Below, piece after piece: positions 7,393 through 14,064 of a stretch of DNA of 19,492 bases (its first letter is position 1; each line of letters starts with the position of its first letter). A program made the translations under genes and the position numbers. The DNA is from Acidobacteriaceae bacterium UBA1307 (GTDB lineage Bacteria; Acidobacteriota; Terriglobia; Terriglobales; Acidobacteriaceae): positions 54,664 to 74,155 of the forward strand of contig DBTV01000022.1 in assembly GCA_002307235.1 (NCBI GenBank), in the 5' to 3' direction. Under the pieces are notes generated by a model. The model worked only from the letters and a program-made list of their open reading frames with translations. It searched no databases and was not told where the DNA came from.

Positions 7393-7809
7393 CTACAACT
7401 CCCCTCCGCACCCCGAGCAGAACCGTGCCGTCGGCGGATTCGCCTGCCCGCACCGCGCGCACCCGGCTGCCGCAACTGGCAGCGCCGCCACCGTTGCGTA
7501 CACCTGCGCCGGATAGCTCCACGGCGGCGCGGCCAGCCCCAGTGAGGCCGCAATCGCACCCGCCTGCAGCGCGTTGAACTCCCGCACCCGGCCCGGCATC
7601 AGGAAGCACTCAACCAGCCCCACCAGCGACGGAATCCCCGTCCAGCAAAACAAAATGTAAAGAACGCCCAGCCCCGTCTGCCGCAGATAAAACCGGTGCG
7701 CCCCGAAGCCGCCCAGAAACAGCGCCAGCAGAATCCCCACCACCTCGTCGCGCCGCGTTGCCTCGTACTGCTGATAAAAGATCGCCTCTGCCTGGGGTAC
7801 GCTCGTCAT
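7393..7809 (-). CDS. TM2-domain membrane protein with C-terminal zinc ribbon
   Basis: The protein has 138 residues. Residues ~20-75 match the TM2 domain: two membrane helices (VVGILLALFLGGFGAHRFYL and GVLYILFCWTGIPSLVGLVE) joined by the typical GAHRFYLRQTGLGVLY segment. The C-terminus carries four cysteines in CxxC pairs, Cys117/Cys120 and Cys131/Cys134 (CARCGQ, FCSGCGGEL), a zinc-ribbon pattern. TM2 proteins have no agreed biochemical role in bacteria. Zinc ribbons more often sit at the N-terminus of such small membrane proteins, so the C-terminal position is worth noting. The ATG at 7809 has a strong AGGAGG 6 nt upstream. It is divergent from the glycosyltransferase gene. Confidence 0.88.
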   Translation of the reverse strand: MTSVPQAEAIFYQQYEATRRDEVVGILLALFLGGFGAHRFYLRQTGLGVLYILFCWTGIPSLVGLVECFLMPGRVREFNALQAGAIAASLGLAAPPWSYPAQVYATVAALPVAAAGCARCGQANPPTARFCSGCGGEL

Positions 7810-7883
7810 GCTCTGCCTCCTGCTGCCTTCCTTCTCTGTCTACGTTATCGGCCGCGCCGTGGTTCCCGCACGGCCCGCTTCGG

Positions 7884-7889
7884 TATATT
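7884..7889 (+). promoter_or_regulatory. Putative -10 element of a leaderless glycosyltransferase transcript
   Basis: TATATT ends 8 nt before the GTG at 7898. No Shine-Dalgarno sequence lies between. This spacing also argues for the GTG start over the ATG at 7808, which would add 30 residues overlapping the divergent gene. Confidence 0.45.
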
Positions 7890-7897
7890 CTTGGCTC

Positions 7898-8692
7898 GTG
7901 CCTCAGCGTCTTTCCGTCGTCCTCATCACGTGCAATGAAGCGGCCAATCTGCCGCGCACCCTCGCCAGCGTCGCCTGGGCCCACCAGATCGTTGTCCTCG
8001 ATTCCGGCTCGACCGATGAGACCGAGGCCATTGCCCGCGCCGCCGGTGCCGAATTTCACTACGAGCCCTGGCGCGGATTCGCCGCCCAAAAAAACGCCGC
8101 CATCGCCCGCGCCACCGGCGACTGGGTTCTCTCGCTCGATGCCGACGAGGAGCTCAGCCCGGCGTTGATCGCAGAAATCCGGCAACTCCTCGCGCAAGAA
8201 CCAAAAGAAGAAAAAGCCTACAAAATTCCCCGGCTCAATCACTTTTTGGGCCGGCCCCTGCGCCACGGCGGCTACTGGCCCGACCCCAAGCTGCGCCTGT
8301 TTCCGCGCGATGCCGCACGCTTCCGCGAGCGCGCCGTCCACGAGACCATGGAGACCGCTCTGCCCGTTGCCCAACTCGAAGGCCACCTGATCCATCACTG
8401 CTACGCCACGCTCGATGAGTACATCGAGCACATGAACCGCTACAGCGCCGCCGCCGCCCGCCAGCTTGTCGCCGAGGGCCGCGCTCCGCGCTCGCTCGCC
8501 GCTCTCGTCGCGCAGGCCGTGCTCAACCCCATCGCGACCTTCCTCTACAACTACGCTGTGCGCGGCGGTTTTCTCGACGGCCGCTCCGGCCTGCTCCAGC
8601 ACCTCAACCACTCCGCCTACATCCACTGGAAGTATGTAAAAGCCTGGGAGCTGGCTCACACGCGAACGCCGCACATCCACGAGCAGGCATAG
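7898..8692 (+). CDS. Family 2 glycosyltransferase, WaaE/KdtX-like
   Basis: A 264-residue GT-A fold enzyme that transfers a sugar from a nucleotide donor, probably to lipopolysaccharide core or another envelope glycan. The N-terminus is VPQRLSVVLITCNEAANLPRTL, followed by IVVLDSGSTDETEAIARAAG, EPWRGFAAQKNAAIARATGD and the DxD-type metal site in WVLSLDADEELSP. The middle segment GYWPDPKLRLFPRDAARF and the HHCYATLDEYIEHMNRYS stretch are typical of the WaaE-like subgroup. No membrane helix is evident, so it is likely a cytoplasmic enzyme on the inner membrane face. I prefer the GTG at 7898: homologous sequence begins right there and a -10-like box sits 8 nt upstream. Donor and acceptor cannot be read from the sequence. 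Confidence 0.9.
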   Translation: MPQRLSVVLITCNEAANLPRTLASVAWAHQIVVLDSGSTDETEAIARAAGAEFHYEPWRGFAAQKNAAIARATGDWVLSLDADEELSPALIAEIRQLLAQEPKEEKAYKIPRLNHFLGRPLRHGGYWPDPKLRLFPRDAARFRERAVHETMETALPVAQLEGHLIHHCYATLDEYIEHMNRYSAAAARQLVAEGRAPRSLAALVAQAVLNPIATFLYNYAVRGGFLDGRSGLLQHLNHSAYIHWKYVKAWELAHTRTPHIHEQA

Positions 8693-8720
8693 AAGTTCGC
8701 ACACTCTCTCGCGTCGTTGA

Positions 8721-8750
8721 AAACAAACCAGCCATCAGAGAAACAAACCA
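8721..8750. repeat. Direct repeat of AAACAAACCA
   Basis: Two exact 10-bp copies (8721-8730 and 8741-8750) start 20 bp apart, just before TTCA-loop hairpin copy c, in the gap between the glycosyltransferase and hypA. Confidence 0.6.
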
Positions 8751-8754
8751 ACGG

Positions 8755-8770
8755 AGGGGCTTCAGCCCCT
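8755..8770. repeat. TTCA-loop hairpin repeat, copy c
   Basis: AGGGGC-TTCA-GCCCCT, a perfect 6-bp stem. It is followed after five bases by CTTTTTT, so it might also weakly terminate the upstream glycosyltransferase transcript. Confidence 0.65.
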
Positions 8771-8807
8771 GCGCGCTTTTTTCGCACTCCGAAGCCACCC
8801 CGGCGTC

Positions 8808-8813
8808 TATCCT
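8808..8813 (+). promoter_or_regulatory. Putative -10 element of hypA
   Basis: TATCCT ends 9 nt before the hypA ATG. The gap GAAAGAGTC could pass for a weak Shine-Dalgarno sequence, so this is the least certain of the five leaderless candidates. Confidence 0.35.
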
Positions 8814-8822
8814 GAAAGAGTC

Positions 8823-9176
8823 ATGCACGAGCTCTCCATCTGCACCAGCATCGTCGAAGCCGTCACCCAATCCGTGGCCGCCTATCCTGGCGCAACCGTG
8901 AAGAAGGTCAGCCTGCGCCTCGGCGTCCTCTCCGACATCGTCGAAGACTCGCTCCGCTTCTGCTGGGAGCTGACGACCAAGGACACGCCGCTCGAATCGG
9001 CCGAGCTTGCCGTCGCCGCCGTGCCCATCGTCATGCGTTGCGACCATTGCCAGGCCGACGTCACCCTCGAGAGTCTCCAGAGCTTCCGATGTCCCCTTTG
9101 CCACGAGCCCGTCAACGAGTTGCTCCACGGCCGCGAGATGGAGATCGAGTCCATCGAGATCGACGACGGCAAGTAA
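8823..9176 (+). CDS. hypA: Hydrogenase nickel insertion protein HypA
   Basis: This 117-residue nickel metallochaperone delivers Ni2+ with HypB to the large subunit of [NiFe] hydrogenase; in some bacteria it also serves urease. It begins MHELSIC, with the conserved His2 that binds nickel together with the N-terminus and Glu3. The structural zinc site is formed by Cys73/Cys76 (CDHC) and Cys90/Cys93 (CPLC). Length is normal for the family. A small, unrelated gene separates it from hypB. No hydrogenase structural genes and no hypC, D, E or F are nearby, so its target lies elsewhere in the genome. Confidence 0.96.
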   Translation: MHELSICTSIVEAVTQSVAAYPGATVKKVSLRLGVLSDIVEDSLRFCWELTTKDTPLESAELAVAAVPIVMRCDHCQADVTLESLQSFRCPLCHEPVNELLHGREMEIESIEIDDGK

Positions 9177-9236
9177 GTTACCTCGACGCCGGGTATTTAT
9201 ATGCCCGGCTTGCCAAAGGATCTAACGGATAGAAAT

Positions 9237-9635
9237 ATGACAGGCCAAATGCTTTCGTTTATCGGAGCCATCGTTGGTAGCATGATCGGGGTGTTCGGAT
9301 CAATCTGGGTATTTAGAAAGTCGACTAGAGATCTCGAACTCGCCGAAATTCGTAGGCAAAAGGTCGAGTGCCTGGTGAATATTTCTGGCCTTCGTTTTGT
9401 TATATCCAAAAATCAACCTCGACGTGACGACTACGCAACAAAGCTGATGTTTGAGCTAAACAAAATCCCAGTATTATGGTCAGATGATTTGACTACGCTC
9501 AGAGCATTGCGTGATTTCATCGATGACAAAACAGATGACAGGCTTTTAACACTTATTCGCACACTAGGCCAAACTACTAAGTTTCAGATGCACAATCTTA
9601 GCGATGCAGATATCCGGAAAACATTTTTGGTTTAG
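9237..9635 (+). CDS. Small membrane-anchored protein of unknown function between hypA and hypB
   Basis: The protein has 132 residues from ATG 9237; an ATG at 9201 would add 12. Residues ~4-26 (MLSFIGAIVGSMIGVFGSIWVF) form one membrane helix, followed by a basic, probably cytoplasmic helical domain (RKSTRDLELAEIRRQKVECL). The layout, one N-terminal helix and then about 100 helical residues containing ELNKIPVLW, vaguely recalls DUF6680-type proteins, but that is a weak impression. The DNA is clearly richer in A+T than its neighbours, and codons such as TTA, ATA and AGA appear that flanking genes avoid. This suggests recent acquisition. GGA precedes the ATG at 9237 by 7 nt. It lies 60 bp after hypA and 19 bp before hypB in the same direction, so it is probably co-transcribed with them. 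Confidence 0.7.
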   Translation: MTGQMLSFIGAIVGSMIGVFGSIWVFRKSTRDLELAEIRRQKVECLVNISGLRFVISKNQPRRDDYATKLMFELNKIPVLWSDDLTTLRALRDFIDDKTDDRLLTLIRTLGQTTKFQMHNLSDADIRKTFLV

Positions 9636-9654
9636 GCGGATAAAGGGAGAAAAA

Positions 9655-10326
9655 ATGACCACACGCATTGTCGAATTGCGGCAGGGAATTTTGAAGAAGA
9701 ATGACGAGCTGGCGCGCGTGCTGCGCGACCGCTACACCCAGGCCGGTGTGCTCGTGCTCAATCTCGTTTCAAGCCCCGGCTCGGGCAAAACGGCCTTTCT
9801 CGAACGCACCCTCCGCGAGCTGACTACCGCAGGCTTCAAGGCCGCCGCCCTCGTCGGCGATCTTGAAACCGACAACGACGCCAAGCGCCTCGCCGCCAGC
9901 GGAGCCCCCGTCCGCCAGATCAACACCCATGGCACCTGCCACCTCGACGCCGAGATGATCGCCAGGCACCTCGACGAGTGGACCGAGCGGCCCCTCGCCG
10001 GCCTCGATTTTCTCTTCATCGAAAACGTTGGCAACCTCGTCTGCCCCTCCAGCTACGACCTCGGCGAGCGCGTCCGCGTCGCTCTGCTCAGCGTCACCGA
10101 GGGCGAGGACAAGCCCCTCAAGTATCCCACCATGTTCAACTCCGCCGACGCCGCCGTCATCACCAAAATCGATCTCGCCATCCCCTGCGAGTTCCAGCGC
10201 GACGAGGCCATCAAAAACATCCACGAGATTCGCCCCTCCATCGAGATCTTCGAGACCTCCTCGAAGTCCGGCGCCGGCTTCGAGCCCTGGCTCGCCTTCC
10301 TGAAGCAGGAGCGCTCCAAGCGGTAA
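9655..10326 (+). CDS. hypB: Hydrogenase nickel incorporation GTPase HypB
   Basis: This 223-residue SIMIBI-class GTPase hydrolyses GTP to drive nickel transfer to the hydrogenase large subunit, working with HypA. Walker A is SSPGSGKT (residues 39-46). Other family motifs are GDLETDNDAKRL, a QINTHGTCHLDA segment with the Cys-His pair that helps bind metal at the dimer interface, FIENVGNLVCPSSYDLGE, and the guanine-specificity motif TKID. The N-terminal His-rich tail and the CxxCGC nickel site of some HypB proteins are absent, so this is the short form. GGGAG precedes the ATG by 6 nt. It is convergent with the MbfA gene. Confidence 0.96.
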   Translation: MTTRIVELRQGILKKNDELARVLRDRYTQAGVLVLNLVSSPGSGKTAFLERTLRELTTAGFKAAALVGDLETDNDAKRLAASGAPVRQINTHGTCHLDAEMIARHLDEWTERPLAGLDFLFIENVGNLVCPSSYDLGERVRVALLSVTEGEDKPLKYPTMFNSADAAVITKIDLAIPCEFQRDEAIKNIHEIRPSIEIFETSSKSGAGFEPWLAFLKQERSKR

Positions 10327-10387
10327 GGCATCCCAACCTTAAAGTCTTGTGAGCTCGCTCCCTTCCCTCAGGACGAAAAGGCCTTCT

Positions 10388-10427
10388 GCCCGGCAAGAAA
10401 AATAAACGTTGCCGCCCGGCAAGAAAA
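10388..10427. repeat. Direct repeat GCCCGGCAAGAAAA
   Basis: Two exact 14-bp copies start 26 bp apart, each followed by AT-rich sequence (ATAAA / TAAAA). Confidence 0.65.
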
Positions 10428-10444
10428 TAAAAAAGCGGAGGGAG

Positions 10445-10464
10445 CATGGGCCTTCAGGCCCATG
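10445..10464. repeat. TTCA-loop hairpin repeat, copy d
   Basis: CATGGGCC-TTCA-GGCCCATG, a perfect 8-bp stem with the same loop and orientation as the other copies. Confidence 0.75.
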
Positions 10465-10484
10465 AATCAGCCGCAGGCCGTCGA

Positions 10485-10500
10485 CGGGCCTTCAGGCCCG
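10485..10500. repeat. TTCA-loop hairpin repeat, copy e
   Basis: CGGGCC-TTCA-GGCCCG, a perfect 6-bp stem 20 bp after copy d, giving a paired arrangement like that of copies a and b. Confidence 0.7.
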
Positions 10501-10575
10501 GACGCGCCCTCCAGAGCCCCGTTTCCGACGCGAAAAAGACACGCTTTTAGCCTGTTTTTTGCCAAAAAATGCACG

Positions 10576-10618
10576 AAAAAATGCGGCACGGAAGATCGTT
10601 TCTTCCGTGCCGCATTTT
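10576..10618 (-). terminator. Strong terminator of the MbfA gene, possibly bidirectional
   Basis: A perfect 17-bp stem (10578-10594 with 10602-10618) and a 7-base loop. On the minus strand it ends in six T, 22 nt after the MbfA stop codon. On the plus strand only four T follow, so it may also stop hypB transcription less efficiently. Confidence 0.92.
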
Positions 10619-10640
10619 CATGCTCTAACTTGTTGAAAAA

Positions 10641-11846
10641 TCAGAGACCCCCGCCACCAAGCAGGATGCCGATGCCGTAGGTGACCGCGCCTTCGATGGC
10701 GCCGACGACCGTCATCTCGGTGCCCGAGGACCACCACGAGCGCACTGTAATCAACGACTTGGCCGCGCCCACCGCGAAGTGCGCCACGAGCGAAATCACC
10801 GCCGCCGCAATCACTGCTTCCACGCCGTGCAAAAAGAAGAAGGGCAGAATCGGAATCGCCGCGCCGACGGCCGTCGAGAGAGCGCCGGAACTGGCTGAAA
10901 CAATGGGGTTTGCCAGCGTCTCTTCGCTCGCGCCCAGCCGTTCGCTGGCCAAAGCCTTCAGCAATTGCTCAGGATCGGTGGCAATATGTTGCACCATTTT
11001 TTGTGCATCCGATTCGGGCAATCCCTTCACCTGATAGTAGAGCGAGAGCAGCTCGCGCGCCTCTGGGCCGTTCATTTCAATGGCCTTGCGCTCGCGGTCC
11101 AGTTCGGCCATATAGATTTCGCGCTTGCTTTTCGCCGCCAAATACGCACCCGAACCCATCGAAAGCGCCGAGGCAATCAGTCCCGAAAGTCCCGCTAACA
11201 GTACGTATTTGCTATCACCTGCGGTCGCGCCCGAAACGCCCGAAACGATGCCGAAGATCGCCCCCAGCCCGTCGTTCACGCCATAAATTGCGTCCCCAAT
11301 CCAGTCCCCCGGCTGCTTGCGCCCCTGGTCGCGCTTGGCTAACATCTCTTCCAGCACGGCTTTAGCGTCGATCTTGTGGGTGGCGTCGGAGGTCGTGTAG
11401 TGGCCGCGCAACAGCGAGCCCAGCTCGCGATAGTGTTCTTTTTCATCGTCGATGACGCGGTCGAGAATGGAGATGGACGGTTGATCGCCGAGGGCCTTGA
11501 TCTGCTCGCCGTAGTGGGCGATGTGGCGGCTTTCCTCGATCTCCTGACGGCGCAGGGCGGTGGGAATGTCGCTGGCGCGGCTGGCAAGGGAGTCGGCGTC
11601 GCCGCCGGGCGTGCCGGTGTAGACGGGCGCGGGGCCGCCGAGGTCGCGGATGCGCTTGGCCCAGAGCTCGGCGTGCTCCAGTTCGTCCTGGGCCAGGTGG
11701 CGGAGGACGCGGGCACGGACCAGCTCGGTGTCGCGGTCGGCAAAGGTCTTGTAGGTATGGTGGCCTTCCATCTCGGCCTGCCAGTTGCTTTCGAGCGCAG
11801 ACAGGAGCTTCTGGCGCTTGGCCTCGCTCAGCGTTTCATTCGCCAT
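10641..11846 (-). CDS. MbfA-like protein: ferritin-like domain fused to VIT1/CCC1 iron transporter
   Basis: The protein has 401 residues. Residues ~15-165 form a ferritin-like diiron domain with the expected Glu/His pairs: EMEGHHTYKTFADR, DELEHAELW, EESRHIAHYGEQ and DEKEHYRELG. Residues ~180-401 form a VIT1/CCC1-family membrane domain of about five helices, starting with the hallmark GDAIYGVNDGLGAIFGIVSG and including YVLLAGLSGLIASALSMGSG, IPILPFFFL, AVIAAAVISLVAHFAVG and a C-terminal VVGAIEGAVTYGIGILLG. Proteins of this layout (MbfA, membrane-bound ferritin) export iron and protect rhizobia from iron and peroxide stress. The ferritin part probably captures or oxidises Fe2+ before transport. 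The ATG at 11846 has AGAGGA 8 nt upstream. It is divergent from the FN3 lipoprotein gene, with 123 bp between. No Fur-type box was recognised by eye. Confidence 0.92.
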   Translation of the reverse strand: MANETLSEAKRQKLLSALESNWQAEMEGHHTYKTFADRDTELVRARVLRHLAQDELEHAELWAKRIRDLGGPAPVYTGTPGGDADSLASRASDIPTALRRQEIEESRHIAHYGEQIKALGDQPSISILDRVIDDEKEHYRELGSLLRGHYTTSDATHKIDAKAVLEEMLAKRDQGRKQPGDWIGDAIYGVNDGLGAIFGIVSGVSGATAGDSKYVLLAGLSGLIASALSMGSGAYLAAKSKREIYMAELDRERKAIEMNGPEARELLSLYYQVKGLPESDAQKMVQHIATDPEQLLKALASERLGASEETLANPIVSASSGALSTAVGAAIPILPFFFLHGVEAVIAAAVISLVAHFAVGAAKSLITVRSWWSSGTEMTVVGAIEGAVTYGIGILLGGGGL

Positions 11847-11956
11847 GCAGATTTCCTCTTGGTGATGAGATGCGTGATGCCGCGGTTGCGATGCGGTGGC
11901 GGTGCCTTGAATTGTAACGCGTGCGTGATCGGCTGCACGCGACGGCCGTGGTCCGG

Positions 11957-11962
11957 TAGACT
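11957..11962 (+). promoter_or_regulatory. Putative -10 element of a leaderless lipoprotein transcript
   Basis: TAGACT ends 7 nt before the ATG at 11970. The G-run between them sits too close to the ATG to be a normal Shine-Dalgarno sequence. A poor -35 candidate (TGCACG) lies 17 bp upstream. Confidence 0.4.
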
Positions 11963-11969
11963 GGGGGCA

Positions 11970-13058
11970 ATGGAGTCTGCGCGGAAATTCGAGGCACTGG
12001 CGCTGGTGGTGGTGCTGGCGGGTGGAATCTTTCTGTCTGGTTGCGGAATGCCGGGTGCGCCGCAGCCGCCATCGCTCGATCTGCCGCAGCCGGTGGCGAA
12101 TCTGCGCGCCGAGCGTTTGGGCAATCAGGTGGCGCTGGACTGGTCGATGCCGCGCCGCAATACCGACAAGCTGCTGCTGAAGGAGCCGGTGACGGTGAAG
12201 CTTTGCCGGGCCGAGGGCGCAGGGTGCGCTTTTGCCGGAATGGTGCGGCTGAATCCTGGCACGGAAGGGCACTTTGTGGACGCGCTGCCGCAGGCGCTGG
12301 CGAGCGGCAAGCCGAGGGCGCTTGAATATTTTGTGGAGTTGGAGAATCGCCGGGGACGCTCGGCGGGCTCCTCGAACCGGGCGGCGGTGGTGGCTGGAGC
12401 GGCTCCCGCGCCGGTGGAGGAGTTGACTGCTGTGGTGCGCAAGGCGGGCGTGGTGCTGCACTGGAGGCCGGAACCGGGCGAGACAGCGCCGGTGCGATTG
12501 CGGCGCAAGCTGTTGACTCCACAGCCCAAAAAATCCAAGGCCGGCCCACTGGACGCGCCCGCCGAGCCAGCACAGCAGAATCTGCTGGTGAGCGAGGGCG
12601 TCGGGCACGGCAAGGCGCTCGACAAGACAACCCGCTTTGGCATGGCCTATGAGTATCAGGCGCAGCGGGTGGCGCGGGTCAGGCTCGACAAGGAATGGCT
12701 TGAGCTGGAGGGCGCGCTGTCGACGCCGGTGCGCGTCGAGGTGAAGGATATTTTTCCGCCGGATGCGCCCGAGGGGCTGGTGGCGGTGGCGATGACGGCC
12801 GAGGGCGGCGCGTTGACCATCGACCTGAACTGGCAGCCGAATACGGAGACGGATCTGGCCGGTTATGTGGTGTACCGGCGCGAGGGCACGGGCGAGTGGG
12901 TGCGAATTTCCCCGGCCAAACCGTTGACGGGGCTTGCCTTCCGCGATGAAACCGTGGCGGCGGGCCACAGCTATCGGTATGCGGTGAGCGCGATGGACCA
13001 GGGCGGTCATGAGGGCGCGCGTTCGGCCGAGGCCGAGGAGACGACGCCGGAGCCATAG
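11970..13058 (+). CDS. Lipoprotein with fibronectin type III-like domains
   Basis: The protein has 362 residues. The N-terminus has a lipoprotein signal: a hydrophobic stretch ALALVVVLAGGIFLSG, then Cys25 in the lipobox LSGC, so the mature protein is anchored to a membrane by a lipid. Three consecutive FN3-like units can be traced: ~38-145 (PVANLRAERLGNQVALDWSM), ~147-255 and ~258-362 (PPDAPEGLVAVAMTAEGG; LAGYVVYRREGTGEWVRI; AGHSYRYAVSAMDQGGHEG). The last is the clearest, with the typical Leu/Trp/Tyr core and the final YAVSAMD strand. The middle unit carries a Lys/Pro-rich insertion (TPQPKKSKAGP). No enzyme domain is seen; binding or scaffolding at the envelope is an inference. The same-strand FAH and transaldolase genes follow after 112 bp, but probably from their own promoter. 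Confidence 0.8.
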   Translation: MESARKFEALALVVVLAGGIFLSGCGMPGAPQPPSLDLPQPVANLRAERLGNQVALDWSMPRRNTDKLLLKEPVTVKLCRAEGAGCAFAGMVRLNPGTEGHFVDALPQALASGKPRALEYFVELENRRGRSAGSSNRAAVVAGAAPAPVEELTAVVRKAGVVLHWRPEPGETAPVRLRRKLLTPQPKKSKAGPLDAPAEPAQQNLLVSEGVGHGKALDKTTRFGMAYEYQAQRVARVRLDKEWLELEGALSTPVRVEVKDIFPPDAPEGLVAVAMTAEGGALTIDLNWQPNTETDLAGYVVYRREGTGEWVRISPAKPLTGLAFRDETVAAGHSYRYAVSAMDQGGHEGARSAEAEETTPEP

Positions 13059-13126
13059 TCTTTTTTTCGAGTCGCGCCGGCATTCCCTCCGGCAGCGGCC
13101 GACACGAGTTCGAAAGAAAAAAGGAA

Positions 13127-13145
13127 CTTCTCTGTGGAAGAGAAG
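13127..13145 (+). promoter_or_regulatory. Small hairpin upstream of the FAH-family gene
   Basis: CTTCTCT-GTGGA-AGAGAAG, a 7-bp stem 25 bp before the FAH start codon. It may be part of the leader or a weak termination signal for the lipoprotein gene; nothing in the sequence decides this. Confidence 0.3.
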
Positions 13146-13170
13146 AACCCCTAAAAAATGAGGAGTTTGG

Positions 13171-13968
13171 ATGAAGTATTGCCGCTTTCGGCATGAGGGC
13201 TGCGTGCGCTATGGCCGCGTGGAAGAGCGTGATGGCGAGTTTTGGGTTGTAGCCCCGATTGAATCGCCCGAGGAGGATTTGCGGGCGCGGCTGGGAGGTT
13301 TGCGGAGTTTTGCTTCGATGGCGATTGAGTCGGCGCAACTGCTGCCGCCGGTGACCCCGTCCAAGATTGTCTGTGTGGGCCGCAATTATCGCGATCATGC
13401 GAAGGAGATGGGCAACGAGGTCCCGACCGAGCCGCTGTTGTTCTTCAAGCCGTCGTCGGCCCTGCTGGCCTCGGGCGGAGTGGTGCGGCTGCCGAAGATC
13501 TCCGAGCGGGTGGATTACGAGGGCGAGCTGGCGGTGGTGATCGGCAAGCGGGTGCGTAACCTGGGCCCGGACGATGACTGGCGCAAGGTGGTGCGCGGCT
13601 ACACGCTGGCCGATGACATTTCGGCGCGCGACCTGCAGAAGAACGACGGGCAGTGGACGCGGGCCAAGGGCTTTGACACCTTTTGCCCGGTGGGGCCGGT
13701 GGTCAGCGACGGGATTGACCCGGATGCGGGCGTTACGATTGAGACGCGCGTGAACGGCACATTACGCCAGCAGGCTTCGACGCGCGACCTGATTTTTCCG
13801 GTGGGCGAGTTGCTGCGCTACATCACGCGGGCGATGACGCTCGAACCGGGCGATCTGATTCTGACGGGAACCCCGGCCGGCGTGGGAGCGCTGAAGGCAG
13901 GCGACCGGGTGGAGATTTCCGTTGCAGGATTAGGAACGTTGCGGCACAGCGTCGAAACCGAAGAGTAG
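13171..13968 (+). CDS. Fumarylacetoacetate hydrolase (FAH) superfamily protein
   Basis: The protein has 265 residues. It belongs to the FAH superfamily of Mg2+- or Mn2+-dependent enzymes that cleave or isomerise beta-diketo acids, such as acylpyruvate hydrolases, oxaloacetate decarboxylases and HHDD isomerases. Motifs in order: KIVCVGRNYRDHAKEMG, FKPSSALL, the metal ligands in DYEGELAVVIG (Glu117, Glu119), GYTLADDISARDLQ (Asp149), KGFDTFCPVGP with a conserved Lys (166), and LTGTPAGVG near the end. The ~60-residue N-terminal region and total length match the YcgM/FAHD1-like branch. The exact substrate cannot be deduced. GAGGAG precedes the ATG by 6 nt. Transaldolase follows after 96 bp on the same strand; a metabolic link is not obvious. 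Confidence 0.92.
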   Translation: MKYCRFRHEGCVRYGRVEERDGEFWVVAPIESPEEDLRARLGGLRSFASMAIESAQLLPPVTPSKIVCVGRNYRDHAKEMGNEVPTEPLLFFKPSSALLASGGVVRLPKISERVDYEGELAVVIGKRVRNLGPDDDWRKVVRGYTLADDISARDLQKNDGQWTRAKGFDTFCPVGPVVSDGIDPDAGVTIETRVNGTLRQQASTRDLIFPVGELLRYITRAMTLEPGDLILTGTPAGVGALKAGDRVEISVAGLGTLRHSVETEE

Positions 13969-14064
13969 CTTGGCGCGACCTTGTGCTGATCTGTTGCATC
14001 AGATAGGACGATACACAGAGGGCAAACCCCGGTTTTGGCCGGGGCCCCTTCCCCTGGAGGAAAC

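Larger units (their letters stand above)
10327..10640. other. Repeat-rich gap between hypB and the MbfA gene
   Basis: This 314-bp convergent gap has no gene. It contains a direct repeat GCCCGGCAAGAAAA (10388-10401 and 10414-10427), two TTCA-loop hairpins (10445-10464, 10485-10500), the inverse of the CCCTGAGGGAAG module seen near 4866, and a strong hairpin terminator at its right end. A 72-codon plus-strand frame across the hairpins looks accidental. Confidence 0.65.

Noticed and set aside
10462..10680. Plus-strand 72-codon frame after hypB
   Set aside because: It crosses a hairpin repeat and the MbfA terminator and overlaps the MbfA 3' end; no sign of a real protein.
13059..13126. Large imperfect inverted repeat after the FN3 lipoprotein gene (CTTTTTTTCGA ... 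TTCGAAAGAAAAAAG)
   Set aside because: The arms pair poorly around a GC-rich centre and the T-run is on the wrong side for a plus-strand terminator, so I do not list it as a feature.
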